Assembly: GCA_019925105.1 (NCBI GenBank)
Contig: JAHGAU010000006.1
Coordinates: 1,674,001-1,738,000 of the forward strand
DNA length: 64,000 bases
Reading direction: 5' to 3'
Source: Niebla homalea
Lineage: Eukaryota > Ascomycota > Lecanoromycetes > Lecanorales > Ramalinaceae
Shown here: piece after piece, positions 11,777 through 22,290 of the stretch
How the letters are laid out: every line of letters starts with the position of its first letter
How positions within the stretch are numbered: position 1 is the first letter of the stretch
Made by a program: the position numbers and the translations under genes
The notes under the pieces: generated by a model
The model's database searches: none
What the model saw: only the letters and a program-made list of their open reading frames with translations
What the model was told of the DNA's origin: nothing

Positions 11777-12976
11777 TTAATACCCCACCGCTTTGACAAG
11801 CGCCCATATAATAGCCAAGAGTGGGAGTTCAATTGGAATGCAGACCACCGCGAAAGCGACTTTAGCCAGGAGCCATGGCAGCTTCGTAACTTGGAATGCA
11901 GCAACTCCCACAGCCAAGATCCCACTGCCGACCAGCTTGAGTGCATAGTATCCCACCTTCCCAGCCACCTGCTTGCATCTGAGCATCAGCGCTGCATTTC
12001 TCTGCCTCCGAACCGGCTCAGCCAACGCTTGAGCCATCTGCCTCTGCTGTTTCGCTGCTCTCTTCGCGGCTGTTTTCTGCTGTTCGATCAAGCTTCGCTC
12101 CGCCATTCCTCGCTGATATCTCTCAGCTATCAACGCACGTGCTGTCTCGTCACCGCTATCCAGAGCATTGAACGCCATGATTTTCTTCTGCTCGGTCGTG
12201 AGATACCCCGCCAACCATTTCTTCTGCCTCACCACTTCTTTAGCGGCCTTGGCTTCTCGCTTGACAGCCTCCTTAATAGCCGCTTCCCGCCTCTCCCTCT
12301 CCGCGGCCAAAGTCTGCATTTTCTCGTCGTTCCCGTTGAGGTGGTCGATATCCCTGGCCGTCTGCTCCATCAACTCCCGCATCCACGCATTGCCTGCAAT
12401 GGTATACAGTTGCTCCAGCCACTCGAGATCTCGCTACTCGTACGCCACCGCGCTAGGCCCCCTCGTCGTTGGGATCCGGCCACCAGCTTTCATCCAGTCG
12501 ACCAGGTACCTGGATACGCTGTCGCGGCAGACGCCCAAGCTGGCGTGACTCCAATCAATGACGTTGCCGGAGAAGAAGTCGAAGAGGGAGATTTCCGCCC
12601 TGGTGATGACGACGGTGTCCTGGCGTCGTTCGGGGGAGCAGGAATGGATCTCGATGATGTTGTCACCGTTTTGCAGCCTTTTTGCTCACTCGTTAGTCAG
12701 TAAGTGGATCTGGGGTAGTTCTCTGGGTCCTTAGCTTTTGTACTGTTTCATTTTGCCGGGGGTGGCGGGGACTTGAGGTTCCTCCAGTTTGCACCTCAGC
12801 ACTTTGGAGGACTGGTGGGAGTCCTGTGGAGGATGTCCAGGACCTTCCTGTATGTGCTGTGGGTGCTGATTCGCCTCTCTGTATCGCGGGAGGGCTTTGT
12901 GTCTGCCATCGAGGTTATCATCGAAATTGGTGGGAAGCTTTTCGATCTCATGAGAGCGTTGATTGCGGTCTGCCAT
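11777..12976 (-). pseudogene. BTB-like/coiled-coil membrane protein gene with one in-frame TAG (copy 1)
   Basis: Exon 1 12976-12744 (from MADRNQRSHEIEKLPTNFDD to PQVPATPGKMKQ), a 66-nt intron 12743-12678, and exon 2 12677-11777. Exon 2 has a BTB-like segment (VVITRAEISLFDFFSGN, DSVSRYLVDWMKAGG) and, after the stop, LEQLYTIAGNAW, RELMEQTARDIDHLNG, a long charged coiled coil, and two C-terminal hydrophobic helices (about 11780-11900), suggesting a membrane anchor. A single TAG at 12436-12434 (codon 159) interrupts it; the 219 codons after it are fully open. No GT-AG intron removes the TAG in frame. The intron position and phase are identical in copy 2. Interpretation: recently disabled, or read through. 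Function unknown. Confidence 0.6.
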
Positions 12977-12978
12977 GG

Positions 12979-13407
12979 TTAATTCGTATCACTACCGAAG
13001 CAAGATAGCGGATGAGAGAAATGAGGAGAAGCTTTGCAGAAGCTGTGGCTACCTGTTTTGTTTTCAGGTAGCACAGATTCATCTTCTAAATCTATTTTTC
13101 CCCTTAGGGTTTCATGCTTGGGCGCCTGGCTAGGAAATACCTTTCCTTTCCCAAGCATTTGAAACACATTCTTTGTGCTCTTTTCGTCTTTACTGGCTTT
13201 GCTGATGTACTTCGTGAAGCTGATGAGATTGATCTGTTTGAACCCATGGATTGCAACTACAGTGTATTGTCTGGAGTCCGAGCGGGTAATTTTCCAGGTT
13301 GTACCTGACCAAAGTCAACTCGTTACCTCATACTTCAGCACTGATTCGCAGACGCTGGTCCGATAAAATTTGTGTCTTGAGTTGGCGTCACATAGATCGC
13401 CCATCAT
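12979..13407 (-). pseudogene. Decayed open frame with one internal TGA
   Basis: From ATG 13407, a frame of about 142 codons to TAA at 12979-12981, interrupted by one TGA about 31 codons in. Segments such as SGTTWKITRSDSRQYTVV, HGFKQINLISFTKYISK and HETLRGKIDLEDESVLPEN look protein-like. It lies between the two BTB-like copies on the same strand. No family recognised; it may be chance. Confidence 0.25.
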
Positions 13408-13516
13408 GGCACGTCACACAGATAAGCTTACTGGAGATGGTCTCTGGGAAAACCTGGTCATACAGCTCTTCGGCAAACTCTAGAGGTGACTCCAAGCATT
13501 CTCAGCTCAGTGAAGA

Positions 13517-14640
13517 TCAAGATGTATCTTTCATCCCAAACACGCAATGACACCCCATCCGGGTGCAAATATAAAAAAGTGTACCGATGGCCGTCCACTT
13601 TGCAACGAACCGAGTCACAGAGGCAGCCACCAGTCCCACATCACCTGCTGTCTTCTTGAAGTGCTGTACACATTCCTTGTGTGCTTCTTTCACCGCCCTA
13701 GCCCGCTGTCTTGTAAACTCTTTCACCGCTGATCCGCGCTGTCGTACCTCTACTCCAAGAGCTTCGCTTTTCTGATTGTCAGCATTGAGAGCATTGATGT
13801 CCTTGGCCGTTTGTTCCAACAGCTTGTAGATCCGCACCTTGTGACTGATAGTATATAATTCTTCCTATCAACCTAGGTCCTTTGCTTGGTAAGCCCCAGC
13901 ACTAGAGCCTTTAAGAGGAACTCGGTCACCAGCTTTCTTCCAATCGATCAGAAATGTAGAGACACTATCAGAGCAATGCCCTATAGTGAAACTCTTCCAG
14001 TCGAAGATGAGATTTCCTGAAAAGTAGCCAATCACTTTCCTTGGGACTTCTGCAACTACCGTGCGTGTGATGTTGACAGTGTCCTTTTCTTTGTCCTGCG
14101 TCGAGTAGATCTTGATGAGCTTTCTCCCCCTGAGCAGACTTCGTAGTGGTCTATACAGGGTCTCTGGTTATCTCAGAAGGGAGCTTACTGCTTCAAAACG
14201 TGTGCAGTGGAAGGAATTTGAGGCTCCGTTGGCTTGAAAGGGAACACTTGGAGGGGCAGTGGAGATCCCTTTGGGAGTTCCCCACGATATTGTTCCGCGG
14301 GCAAGTAAGATCTTCTGGCAAAGTCCTCGGAACCCTCTAATAGGTGCTCGTGGAACTCCCACGGAAGATGTCCATGAACTTCTAAGGAGTGCAGGTGGAA
14401 AACGCTCGGAAAGTTTCCATCGTCTTCTGGTAAGTGCTCGTAAAAGTCTAGAGGTATGTCTTAGAGATGTTCCAGAACGTGTTTGTCAGAACCCGGTGAA
14501 ATCTCCATAGAAGCGTTATGGCGAAGCTTCTCAAGCTGAGTAGCCTGGAAGTATATCGGAGGACCCTCTACCTGGCCATTAAGGCTGCTAGGCGGGTCTT
14601 CAACTTGCGAGAGCGAAGCAGGTTCATGGTCTCCCATCAT
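13517..14640 (-). pseudogene. BTB-like/coiled-coil membrane protein gene with three in-frame stops (copy 2)
   Basis: Exon 1 14640-14189 and exon 2 14129-13517 around a 59-nt intron (GTAAGC...CAG) in the same place and phase as in copy 1: TEPQIPSTAHVLKQ precedes the junction, matching EEPQVPATPGKMKQ of copy 1. Exon 2 carries GRKLIKIYSTQDKEKDTVN, DSVSTFLIDWKKAGD, then ELYTISHKVRIYKLLEQTAKDINALN, a coiled coil and a short hydrophobic C-terminus. Exon 1 has a longer N-terminus with repeated EHL-type motifs (FYEHLPED, FHEHLLEG). In-frame stops: TAA at 14463-14461, and adjacent TGA and TAG at 13870-13865, four codons from the TAG of copy 1 in the alignment. A gene relic, unless stops are decoded. 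Confidence 0.6.
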
Positions 14641-15498
14641 GTGTGGGTATATTTATGGAGGATTTCATATGTACTTGCTTCAATATGGGCTCCTATTATA
14701 CTGAGGATGAGATGGAGAAGTTGGAGAGAAATGCAGAATCCTTGACGAAGAAATCCTCTTTATATGAACACCAGGTGCCACAAGCGCTTCGTAACAAGGT
14801 AGCTGCATCAAGTGAATGACTCATTCCTGATATATCCTCATGTTTCAAAGGGCCAATCTCTTTTAAATGGAGAAATAGGACGAGAAAGCTCTAAGTGCAT
14901 ACCGTCATGCGCTTCTAAAGCCTATCATCACTTTAGAGATCAGAAACTAATCCAGAAGGAGGGGAGTCCCTAAGTTGACTTGAAGAAATAGGTGAGTAGA
15001 TCTCCGAAACGTTTCTTCCACTCTGATCGATGTTCAGGTAATTAGTATCGCTTGAAGTATTATTGACGTTGCGTTTCACCTGATTTTGTCGATCTCCTTT
15101 GGTTCTACATATTGTAAGAAGATTCGTGACTCTGTTTTTAAAACGACAGTGCCTCGGCTTTCTGCCTAGGATTTTGCTGCCAGAAGAAACACAAGATTGT
15201 ATGCAAGAGTCCCGAATGAGTGGTGGTAATTCTCGTTACGCTATATCTTTATCGTTATCATTATCATTCATCATCACAACTTGACGATGAAACTGCGGGA
15301 CAATGAAACAACCCGAACCAGCAGTCTTTAGACCATCAATGGTTCAAGGAATCTAATCACATGCTCGGTTAGAACCCAAAACATCATCTGACAAGATCTC
15401 ACAGCCTAGACATCCACCCATCGGAAATCAGCCCGTCGCCACCCATCACGATCGTCATCAACACTTCCCTTCCTTGCTGCGCCCACACCTCCCCAGCC
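14641..15498. other. Intergenic region with possible gene debris
   Basis: No supported gene. A short plus-strand frame near 14684-14819 reads MGSYYTEDEMEKLERNAESL and may be debris. A TTATCATT-type simple repeat lies at about 15243-15275. Confidence 0.35.
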
Positions 15499-17393
15499 AT
15501 GCCATCATACCGTTCGATAACCCTCTCGCTATACATCCCTAACAACAACAAGGAAGCTGCCGAATACAAACCTCCAACCCCACCCCCAACACTGAAATCA
15601 TACCCCTCACACGAATCAACCCGCAACAACCTCCAGTTGCCCCCTCCTCCATCCACCAATTACAGCGACATGATCGACCCCTTTACATCTCCCCCCGTGA
15701 CCCTCCTCGACATCCCACGCTCCATCGTCTCCGTCTACACCAACATCCACGACTTGGCCAATTTCTGGGTCCAATACAGCATCGCCCCGCCATACCCGCC
15801 CAAAGTGTTGTACTACTTCAAACTCTTCATCAATGGCACGGAAGTGGCAAGTTGGGGGTGCGGCGAGGTAGAGGAATGGAGGGGCACAACGATGTGGGGG
15901 ATCTTTGCAGGAGATAAACACAGAATGGAGAGGAGGGGCTTCTGCTGGGCGGAGCAGAAAGAAGGGGGGGGTGGCGTGATGGAGGTGAGGGTGTTTCGAG
16001 CGAGGGGGCGGATGAGGGTCGTGCCGGAGGTGGGAAGGTGGGAGGGGTTGGCGAAGGGAGGGAAAGAGATTAAGTGAGTTTTCTAACCCCCTACCATCAT
16101 GTCACCATGTTCAAGACGGAAGCACCGTGAGAAACATGTCAAACGGAAAAGACTAACAGCGAGGGGCAACAGTCTGACCAAGGGCGGAGCCCTACCACGA
16201 AAGCTTCCCCGCCGATATTATCGCTACGCCTTACTCGACTCTCTCGACGCACCTTTCGCTACTTTCCGGTATTATTGCCGCAGCCTGCGTGAGCCCGTCC
16301 TTCCTCCCCTTTGGACCACTTACCCAGCCCCTCCTGTCTTGCCCGAATCTTCTCGAAAATGTAGTCGACCGTGCGGCTAACATCTCCTAGGCCAACTCGA
16401 TGCTATCGGTGTAAAGGATCTGCTAATTGAATGCTCACCCCCCACGTCGACCGGCTCATATGACTCCGGATCCGAAGAAGGGCAAGAACAACCCGAGGAT
16501 CAGGATCACCCGCGTGATGGCTACTCACCAAAGCTCAGCACAAACACCGGCAGCAGCAGCGAATCCAGCGGCGCCAGTAGCGGTGAGGAATTACTCACCC
16601 GATTTGCCTCCTCGGGTCTGGAGTCCACAACCGATGTCACCAAGGCGGATGGCACCGTAACCGATCCACCATCCACACCAAGCAAAGGGAAGTCCAAGGA
16701 AACAACGCGCTCCACCGATACCTCACCTTCACCTATCCGCATACCCCGGTCGCTAGCACCGGTGCCCAAACCATCGGTCTCATCCTTCACATCACTGGAA
16801 GCTCTACCGAAAGACTCACCAGTGTTATCCCATCATTCACTGACATCACCCACCCTTCCAGCCAAAACATCGGCCCCCTCCTCCGCCATCCTCCCCCTCC
16901 AAGATCCGCGCTCTTCTCACCTAAACCCCAGCACGACCCAATGAAATCACCAACCGCCCCAGCAAAGAAATCATACCTTCCCTCCCCCTCCTCCACCCTC
17001 CCTCAAAGGAGCACCATCTTCTCCCCCAAACCCCAAGGTTCTCCGCTTGGTCCCCGCCCCAGGAGCCCTCACCGCACGCCCAAACCTAGGTCTTCCCGCG
17101 AGCATTTCGCAACGATGATCCGCGAGGGCTTCCCGAGCCCTGAGTCAGCCAGGTGGAAGCTGGATGAAGAGCGCTATGGCGGACCCCGAAACAGTAATTC
17201 AAATGATGATGTGCCGGAGCCAGGGGGAGAAGACCGAGGAGTCGTCAGAGATAGCGTTGAGACAGAACGGCGGAAGGGGCAGGATAAGGGGAGTGCGGAG
17301 GGTAAGGCGTTGAAGCAGGGGACGCTGCGCAAGGGGATGCTGAAACGAGTCGTCGAGAGTGCTGTGGGTAGTAGGAAGGGGAAGGGGGAGTAG
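15499..17393 (+). CDS. Uncharacterised fungal protein, three exons, apparent one-base frameshift near 16.9 kb
   Basis: Exons 15499-16073, 16116-16288 and 16391 onward; introns of 42 and 102 nt restore frame. Exon 1 holds an IDIPRS-type start of a conserved core with PYPPKVLYYFKLFINGTEVA, WGCGEVEEWRGTTMWGIFAG and VMEVRVFRARGRMRVVPEV. Exons 2-3 join as RYYRYALLDSLDAPFATFRY, then QLDAIGVKDL, a motif I recall from dothideomycete hypothetical proteins. A Ser/Thr/Pro-rich tail follows. The frame stops at 16942-16944, but a frame shifted by one base continues as LFSPKPQHDPMKSPTAPAKK to 17393; adding one C to the C-run near 16893 would join them. So the true end is either 16944 (433 residues) or 17393. 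Function unknown. Confidence 0.65.
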
Positions 17394-17807
17394 GGTGGTG
17401 GGGCCATTGGAGTCCAATTTGGAGGAAGGTGCCAAGTCTGAAGAGCTCAGTACAGAAGAAAAACAAGGGCACTGGATGCTTAGTTGCCGTTGGCTCGGTA
17501 TGCTTACAATGCAGAAGCTTTGTACCGAAGCTGTAGGGCTCGAGGTTGAGCAAAGACGTGCAGCTTCCTTAGAAGATCTAGAATCGCGAGACTTTTGAAA
17601 TGTACGTTTCTTCTGAAATTCCAGTGAAGCGCATCAAGGGATCATCTGCTCTCTTCCGTTAAGAAAGGTAGGCCTAGCTGCAGCGAGACACACAATAGTA
17701 CCCGCCTGTTTGACTTACATCCATATCGAACCTTCACTTACTGCTACCCAGTTTCGCAACGCTTCGCATGGACGCCGCATCGCCAGATTCGCGGGTTCAT
17801 GCTATTT
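17394..17807. other. Intergenic region, nothing recognised
   Basis: Between the 3' ends of the plus-strand gene at 15499-17393 and the minus-strand membrane protein gene at 17808-18981. Confidence 0.5.
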
Positions 17808-18981
17808 TTAAAAATTTCCTACTCGCCATAACATACTTTGGACGAACCCATCACCGCGAGCTTGACACCCTTGACTCACCGGCTCCAGATTCTCCGTAAA
17901 TCTTGCTTGCTGTATCGCCTCAGGACTGATCACAGATGAACATGCCACCATAACTCGGACCTCTCCTGAAGGTCGGGCATCCGTTATTTCCAGAAAACAT
18001 TTTCTTGGTGCTAACGCAATTGGACGAAAACATCCAGTCTCCCGAATGAAACTTGCGCGTGTCTGCGTTGCCCCATCCGGGAATGCAAGGATCGGTCTGA
18101 TAGGACGGTGAGCCGAAACAGCACCTGATCCCCTTAGTGAAATGGTCGTGCCGCTCCGCTTTGCCAGGTCAGGCAGAAAATCTTCCGTAGATGATGGAGG
18201 CGACGGCGTTGTAAATGACCACAATTCCGACACCGTAGAAGCGCTACCTAGAGATAGTCACACACAAAATCCCGTCAGATAAAAAATTCCCTCCTTTAAT
18301 CCCAAGCCTGTGAACATCTCACCGCGAAAAAGAAAAAAGCATGATCCAGGGATCACCCACGGCAGATGAGCCAAAAGAGCAAAGAGACTATTAGCAGAAC
18401 ATACCCAATCCCCATCCCTCCACTCCCCTTTCCCACAACGGCCGCAAGACCAAGACCGCCAATCCAATGATATAACTGATCGCCCCCCCAGCTGAACAAA
18501 CTGATCGGCACGTGCAGCGTCCACAGACACTTCCGATTCAGCCCGTTCCGATCCTGCTGCCGGAGCATGTCGGCGTTCACGTCAAAGGTGCTGAACATGA
18601 TGCTCAGGTGGAACGCGATGATGACGCACCAGATACTGGGGAAGAGGCTGCCGTACCAGAGGACCAACACCATTCATGGGTGTCGGATGTCTGGGACCAT
18701 TGGATCGAGGATGTGACGACCGAGGCGATGAGGGTGGTCTGGAGCACGCGCATGCAAAATTGAGAGATCTGTTGGGTTGTTGAAGGGAGGGGGGATGGTG
18801 GGATGGGGTGCGGCGAAGGATGTAGAAAGGAGGGTGGGGGAAGCATACGCACGGCAACGGATACGTAATTCAATTGCGTCTTTTCGTTCTCCTCCCACGC
18901 TAGGACGGCTCTATCGCGATGTTCGGGGCTGGTGATGTTGAGGAGTTGTTGCACGACAAAGGATCGGTTGTGCGTGGGCAT
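17808..18981 (-). pseudogene. Multi-pass membrane protein gene with one-base deletion
   Basis: Exon 1 from ATG 18981 (MPTHNRSFVVQQLLNITSPE) to 18853; intron 18852-18769 (84 nt). Exon 2 starts SQFCMRVLQTTLIASVVTSS and, after a frame change near 18685, continues WYGSLFPSIWCVIIAFHLSI and GIGYVLLIVSLLFWLICR: three to four membrane helices. Adding one G at the GG near 18686 joins the frames as THEWVLVLWYG. A second intron (about 18366-18234) leads to a Ser/Pro-rich cytosolic tail ending at 17808. The open frame extends upstream of 18981 (VQGWVRVANYIAQ), so an earlier exon may exist. Family not named; helices and the one-base break are what is seen. It could be a consensus error rather than a dead gene. 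Confidence 0.5.
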
Positions 18982-19631
18982 TTGTGCTATGTAATTGGCG
19001 ACTCTGACCCATCCTTGGACTTTCTGCAGGGCTGGCCTGGAACAGCCTCAGCACTGATCTTCGGACTACCAATATGAAGAGAATCTTCTCAAACCTACCG
19101 CTGCAGGTTGTCGGGCATGTGGGGAGCCATCTATCTCATTTTTTTTTGATAGGTAGAAAGAGAAAACAATACTGTCTCTCAAAGAGTAAAGAAAAAGCGG
19201 ATAAGCTCAACGAAAATCGTGACCCGTCCCAATGCGTGATCCTTCTTCACTCATGCTGCTATGCCATCAGAACGTGGGCGACAAAGTCACGTAACGGACC
19301 ATCTGGCCTGCACGGCTGCCCAGACAGACAAATCACCCTGGATAATGTGGTTACAACTTTTGGGCTAGGAATCAGCAAGCCAGTAATGATACAGGTCAAG
19401 CAGTGTTCGTTGGTAAGGTCGTTTATCTTGAGGTTTTTTTTAGTGCTTACGTTGACTAGCGGCCAAAAAAGGGGTCGCAATAGCACTAAGGCTACCGGCC
19501 TTGGCAAGGTCTAGGCAAGAAGAGTGTGTACAACATAAAGCGTTTCCCAGGAGGCGCAGGGGAGCTCCAAGTGGGGAATCCTTCAGATTGGAAGCCCTGG
19601 ACGCCTCGCCAATGATGGATCGAACTTCTTT
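18982..19631. other. Intergenic region between two minus-strand genes
   Basis: May contain a 5' exon of the membrane protein gene near 18982-19040. Nothing else recognised; frames here are unconvincing. Confidence 0.4.
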
Positions 19632-20825
19632 CTATGTTTGCTGCCTCTTCTTGTTCACATTACCCGGTAACATCTCCATCCATCTAGGCAGGGGTGGATA
19701 CATCTTCCTGAAGTCGACTTGCCTTGATTCGCAAGCCCCATCATACAGGTACTTGTCGCTCGTGCCTTTGTGTGTCAGCACATGCTGCCTTGCAAGCCAA
19801 CCCAGTACTCTTTCATCCCGCCGGTCACCTCCCCCACTACTTTCAATGGCCCCATCCGTCTCGAGATGTGGATCTGGAGCATAGTGTACTGATTGCTCCT
19901 CTTCGTACGATGATCTGCGCATTTCGTCCCTCGGAGGTCCCGCGGTCTCAACATCCTTACCATTGACTCTCATTGTTTCACCAATTTCCCTTCTGCATAC
20001 CCTGCAGGCCGGGCTTTCCCCCAACCTCACTCCTCCAGCGTTTTCGCTCCATTCTGGTGGCGTCATCGGCGCTCGACAGAGCATGCAAGCTAGGCAACCC
20101 CAATGCCACCATGCCCAGCCACAGGAAACACGCTCTTCAGGTCTTGTAACGGTCAAGCCACAAGACCAGCATAGATGGAGGTTATGAATATGGACGAAGC
20201 AAGAGTAGCAGAAGATTAGCTGTCGCTCAGTGTCGAGAAGCGAAACATGATTAGGGAAGTATGGTAGTTTGGTAACAGCAAGGATTGCGCTGGGGGATGT
20301 AGCGGGGAATGAGTAGGTGTCGCGCGCGCATCCCAGGATTTGGGAACAGATGCAGCAACGCCGAATTTGTTGTTGAGCTTGTAATGAAGTTTTTTGAGGA
20401 TCAGGCTTAAGACTTGGCGACAGAGGCGTCCTTGATAGGTCCCTATCAGCTGGTTGGTGGTCCAGGCTTATGAAAGTGTTGCATGATACGGCTGTCGTTG
20501 GTCGCGATGGAGTCGACTGATTCAATAAAGGGTGAGGGCTAGGAGGCGGCGTACTGTGACCATCCAGAAATCTCGGGAAGCCATAATACTTTGGTTGGGC
20601 TCGTAGCGCAACTTTCTCAACAATTTGATATTTGTGAGAAAGATTGGCCTTCCTTCGATCTCGAACAGTGAATCGCCTGATGGGAGTCGGATCTCGGCTC
20701 AATCGTTTGATGATTCGGAGTGGGGTAGGAATTAGGACTTCTCCTCTGGCCCAACTGGTATCCATAGATTTGGGCTTGGAAGGATTGACTGGAACGATCG
20801 GCCCCATCATGGGCCCGGAAGCCAT
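19632..20825 (-). CDS. LIM-type zinc-finger protein
   Basis: Single exon; the first true ATG is at 20825 (MASGPMMGPIVPVNPSKPKS), giving 397 residues. After a basic, Pro/Ser-rich N-terminal half, two zinc modules follow. CCICSQILG begins a cysteine region of about 60 residues ending CYSC. Then CWSC, an 18-residue loop, HWGC, LAC and MLC give the LIM spacing CX2CX18HX2CX2CX2C, with CRVC closing the second module. LIM domains mediate protein binding, often at actin structures or in transcription complexes; the role here is unknown. The C-terminal 110 residues are charged and lack motifs. Zinc residues are all present, so the domain call is good. Confidence 0.75.
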   Translation of the reverse strand: MASGPMMGPIVPVNPSKPKSMDTSWARGEVLIPTPLRIIKRLSRDPTPIRRFTVRDRRKANLSHKYQIVEKVALRAQPKYYGFPRFLDGHSTPPPSPHPLLNQSTPSRPTTAVSCNTFISLDHQPADRDLSRTPLSPSLKPDPQKTSLQAQQQIRRCCICSQILGCARDTYSFPATSPSAILAVTKLPYFPNHVSLLDTERQLIFCYSCFVHIHNLHLCWSCGLTVTRPEERVSCGWAWWHWGCLACMLCRAPMTPPEWSENAGGVRLGESPACRVCRREIGETMRVNGKDVETAGPPRDEMRRSSYEEEQSVHYAPDPHLETDGAIESSGGGDRRDERVLGWLARQHVLTHKGTSDKYLYDGACESRQVDFRKMYPPLPRWMEMLPGNVNKKRQQT

Positions 20826-21418
20826 GCTTCGGATGTCGAATGGGCTTTGATCGTGCTCCTCGAGCACTACCTAGTAGGGCTCAAACGCAGCAGCCGCGAG
20901 TGAACCACCGATAGAGCGCTATAGAATCAAAGCTCCTACCGATACATCACGAATAATAATAATAATGAATAAGGAAGCAAAGAGACTGATGTGGTCTGTG
21001 TAACTGCTTTCTGTGGCAGTGATAGCCTTTCCAAGTCATTGAAGTAATGATAATGATTAGAACTGTGGAGATGAATGGATTATTGTGTCCGCAGTCAATA
21101 GAATAGATCTCTGTAAGTCTTGCTTGCTACATATCAATCCCTGCAAACTATTAGACGGATAAAGAAGTCATGAAGCTCAAGTAGAAATTGGACCAGTGCT
21201 GTGCCGAAAACAGAAGGAACGCCTAACACGACCCGGGGCCAAAAGAAGAAGATATTGCGTCTGATACTCCCACTCATTGGATGACCAATTTCTTCGCATA
21301 GTTTGACTATAGAGCGGAGTACTTCCAACGATTGATGTTAAGACACCTTAACTCAGCTAAGCTACATGTCAAATAGCCTCGGACCTACATACAGTCTAGT
21401 GCCGGTGGTATGCTCAAC
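20826..21418. other. Intergenic region with (AAT)5 microsatellite
   Basis: Upstream of the LIM gene and downstream of the MAPEG gene. A short AAT microsatellite at 20952-20966. No gene recognised. Confidence 0.5.
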
Positions 21419-21937
21419 CTAATAACCCCAATATCCCTTGATGAGATAGGTGCTCCAAGCTGCCACACCAGCCAGGAAAGCCTGGGTACCGTAATAGCCG
21501 ACTGGTCTTCCTATTCCTATCGTGCCCTTGCTTCTTAGACCAAGCTCGGAGTGAAGGATCCTTGATACGAACAAGGCCGCCATGGCGTAGTTCAAGAACT
21601 TCCGATTGGCACCGTTCAGCTCTGCAATAGTTCCCAGGGCGAAGGCAAGAGGAACGTTCTCGAGGAAGTTCCCGTGCGTGCGGCTGTCGATGGTCAGAGC
21701 GTCTGGCTCGTCGGTAGATTCGGACAATTTGTCGCCCATGTATGTTTCGTTTCGTAGGCGGTGGGATACGATGCGGCCTGATAACAGAGCAAGGTATGCG
21801 GTGAAGGGTAGAGCCCATGTTCCCATGATTGCTGTGGCGTCGGTTAGCGATCGCAGTAGGTACAATGATGGGGAAGCGATCCGAGACGTACGAAGCATTT
21901 TGGGTACTGGGACCCCGAGACCAATAGTCGAAGACAT
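21419..21937 (-). CDS. MAPEG-family membrane protein
   Basis: Exon 1 21937-21892 and exon 2 21831-21419, with a 60-nt intron (GTACGT donor, GCTAACC branch site, CACAG acceptor). The spliced protein is about 152 residues: MSSTIGLGVPVPKMLPIMGT, a first helix (WALPFTAYLALLSGRIVSHR), then DSRTHGNFLENVPLAFALGT containing the family NFxENxP motif, and two more helices ending in AWSTYLIKGYWGY. MAPEG proteins are four-helix proteins of internal membranes, many being glutathione-dependent. The intron length is a multiple of three and stop-free, so an unspliced reading also stays open; splicing is preferred because it restores the short family-like N-terminus. Substrate not known. Confidence 0.87.
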   Translation of the reverse strand: MSSTIGLGVPVPKMLRTSRIASPSLYLLRSLTDATAIMGTWALPFTAYLALLSGRIVSHRLRNETYMGDKLSESTDEPDALTIDSRTHGNFLENVPLAFALGTIAELNGANRKFLNYAMAALFVSRILHSELGLRSKGTIGIGRPVGYYGTQAFLAGVAAWSTYLIKGYWGY

Positions 21938-22290
21938 TCGGATTGAGAGAAGTGTGTACAAGACTGTTCACTTGATTCAGGTGCGACGTGCTTGAGTGAG
22001 TAAGAGATGGAAGGATTTTGAAGGAAAACAAAGAATGTCGCGGATTACCGGAGAATGCATATGGAATGGAAGCTTATTCATGCGTTACACGTCATCTCAA
22101 GATCATTGACAAATCAGACGCCACAAGATCTGACTAAGCATCTTGATGCCAAGACATACGCGAGATTTCACACATCAAGCCAGGCGGAACCTAGCTTATC
22201 TCTTGAGCATCACACAAACACTGCAAGCCCAACAGACCTCATCATCCACTAACATTCCGACCAGACCGGTGCCTCAAGCAGTCGTCCAAG
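21938..22290. promoter_or_regulatory. Divergent promoter between MAPEG gene and RPL16
   Basis: 353 bases separate the two start codons, on opposite strands. It must carry promoter elements for both; no specific box was identified. Confidence 0.6.

Noticed and set aside
12380..12470. A 50-nt GT-AG intron (GTACGA...TTGCAG) that would remove the TAG of copy 1
   Set aside because: It shifts the frame away from the conserved RELMEQTARDI segment, and the same region is clearly coding in copy 2.
11744..12703. 319-codon plus-strand frame
   Set aside because: Antisense of the BTB-like copy 1, whose coding is supported by a paralogue with the same intron.
18674..18700. TGG-to-TGA nonsense mutation in the membrane protein gene
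   Set aside because: A single missing G near 18686 explains the break without a stop codon; the simpler reading was kept.
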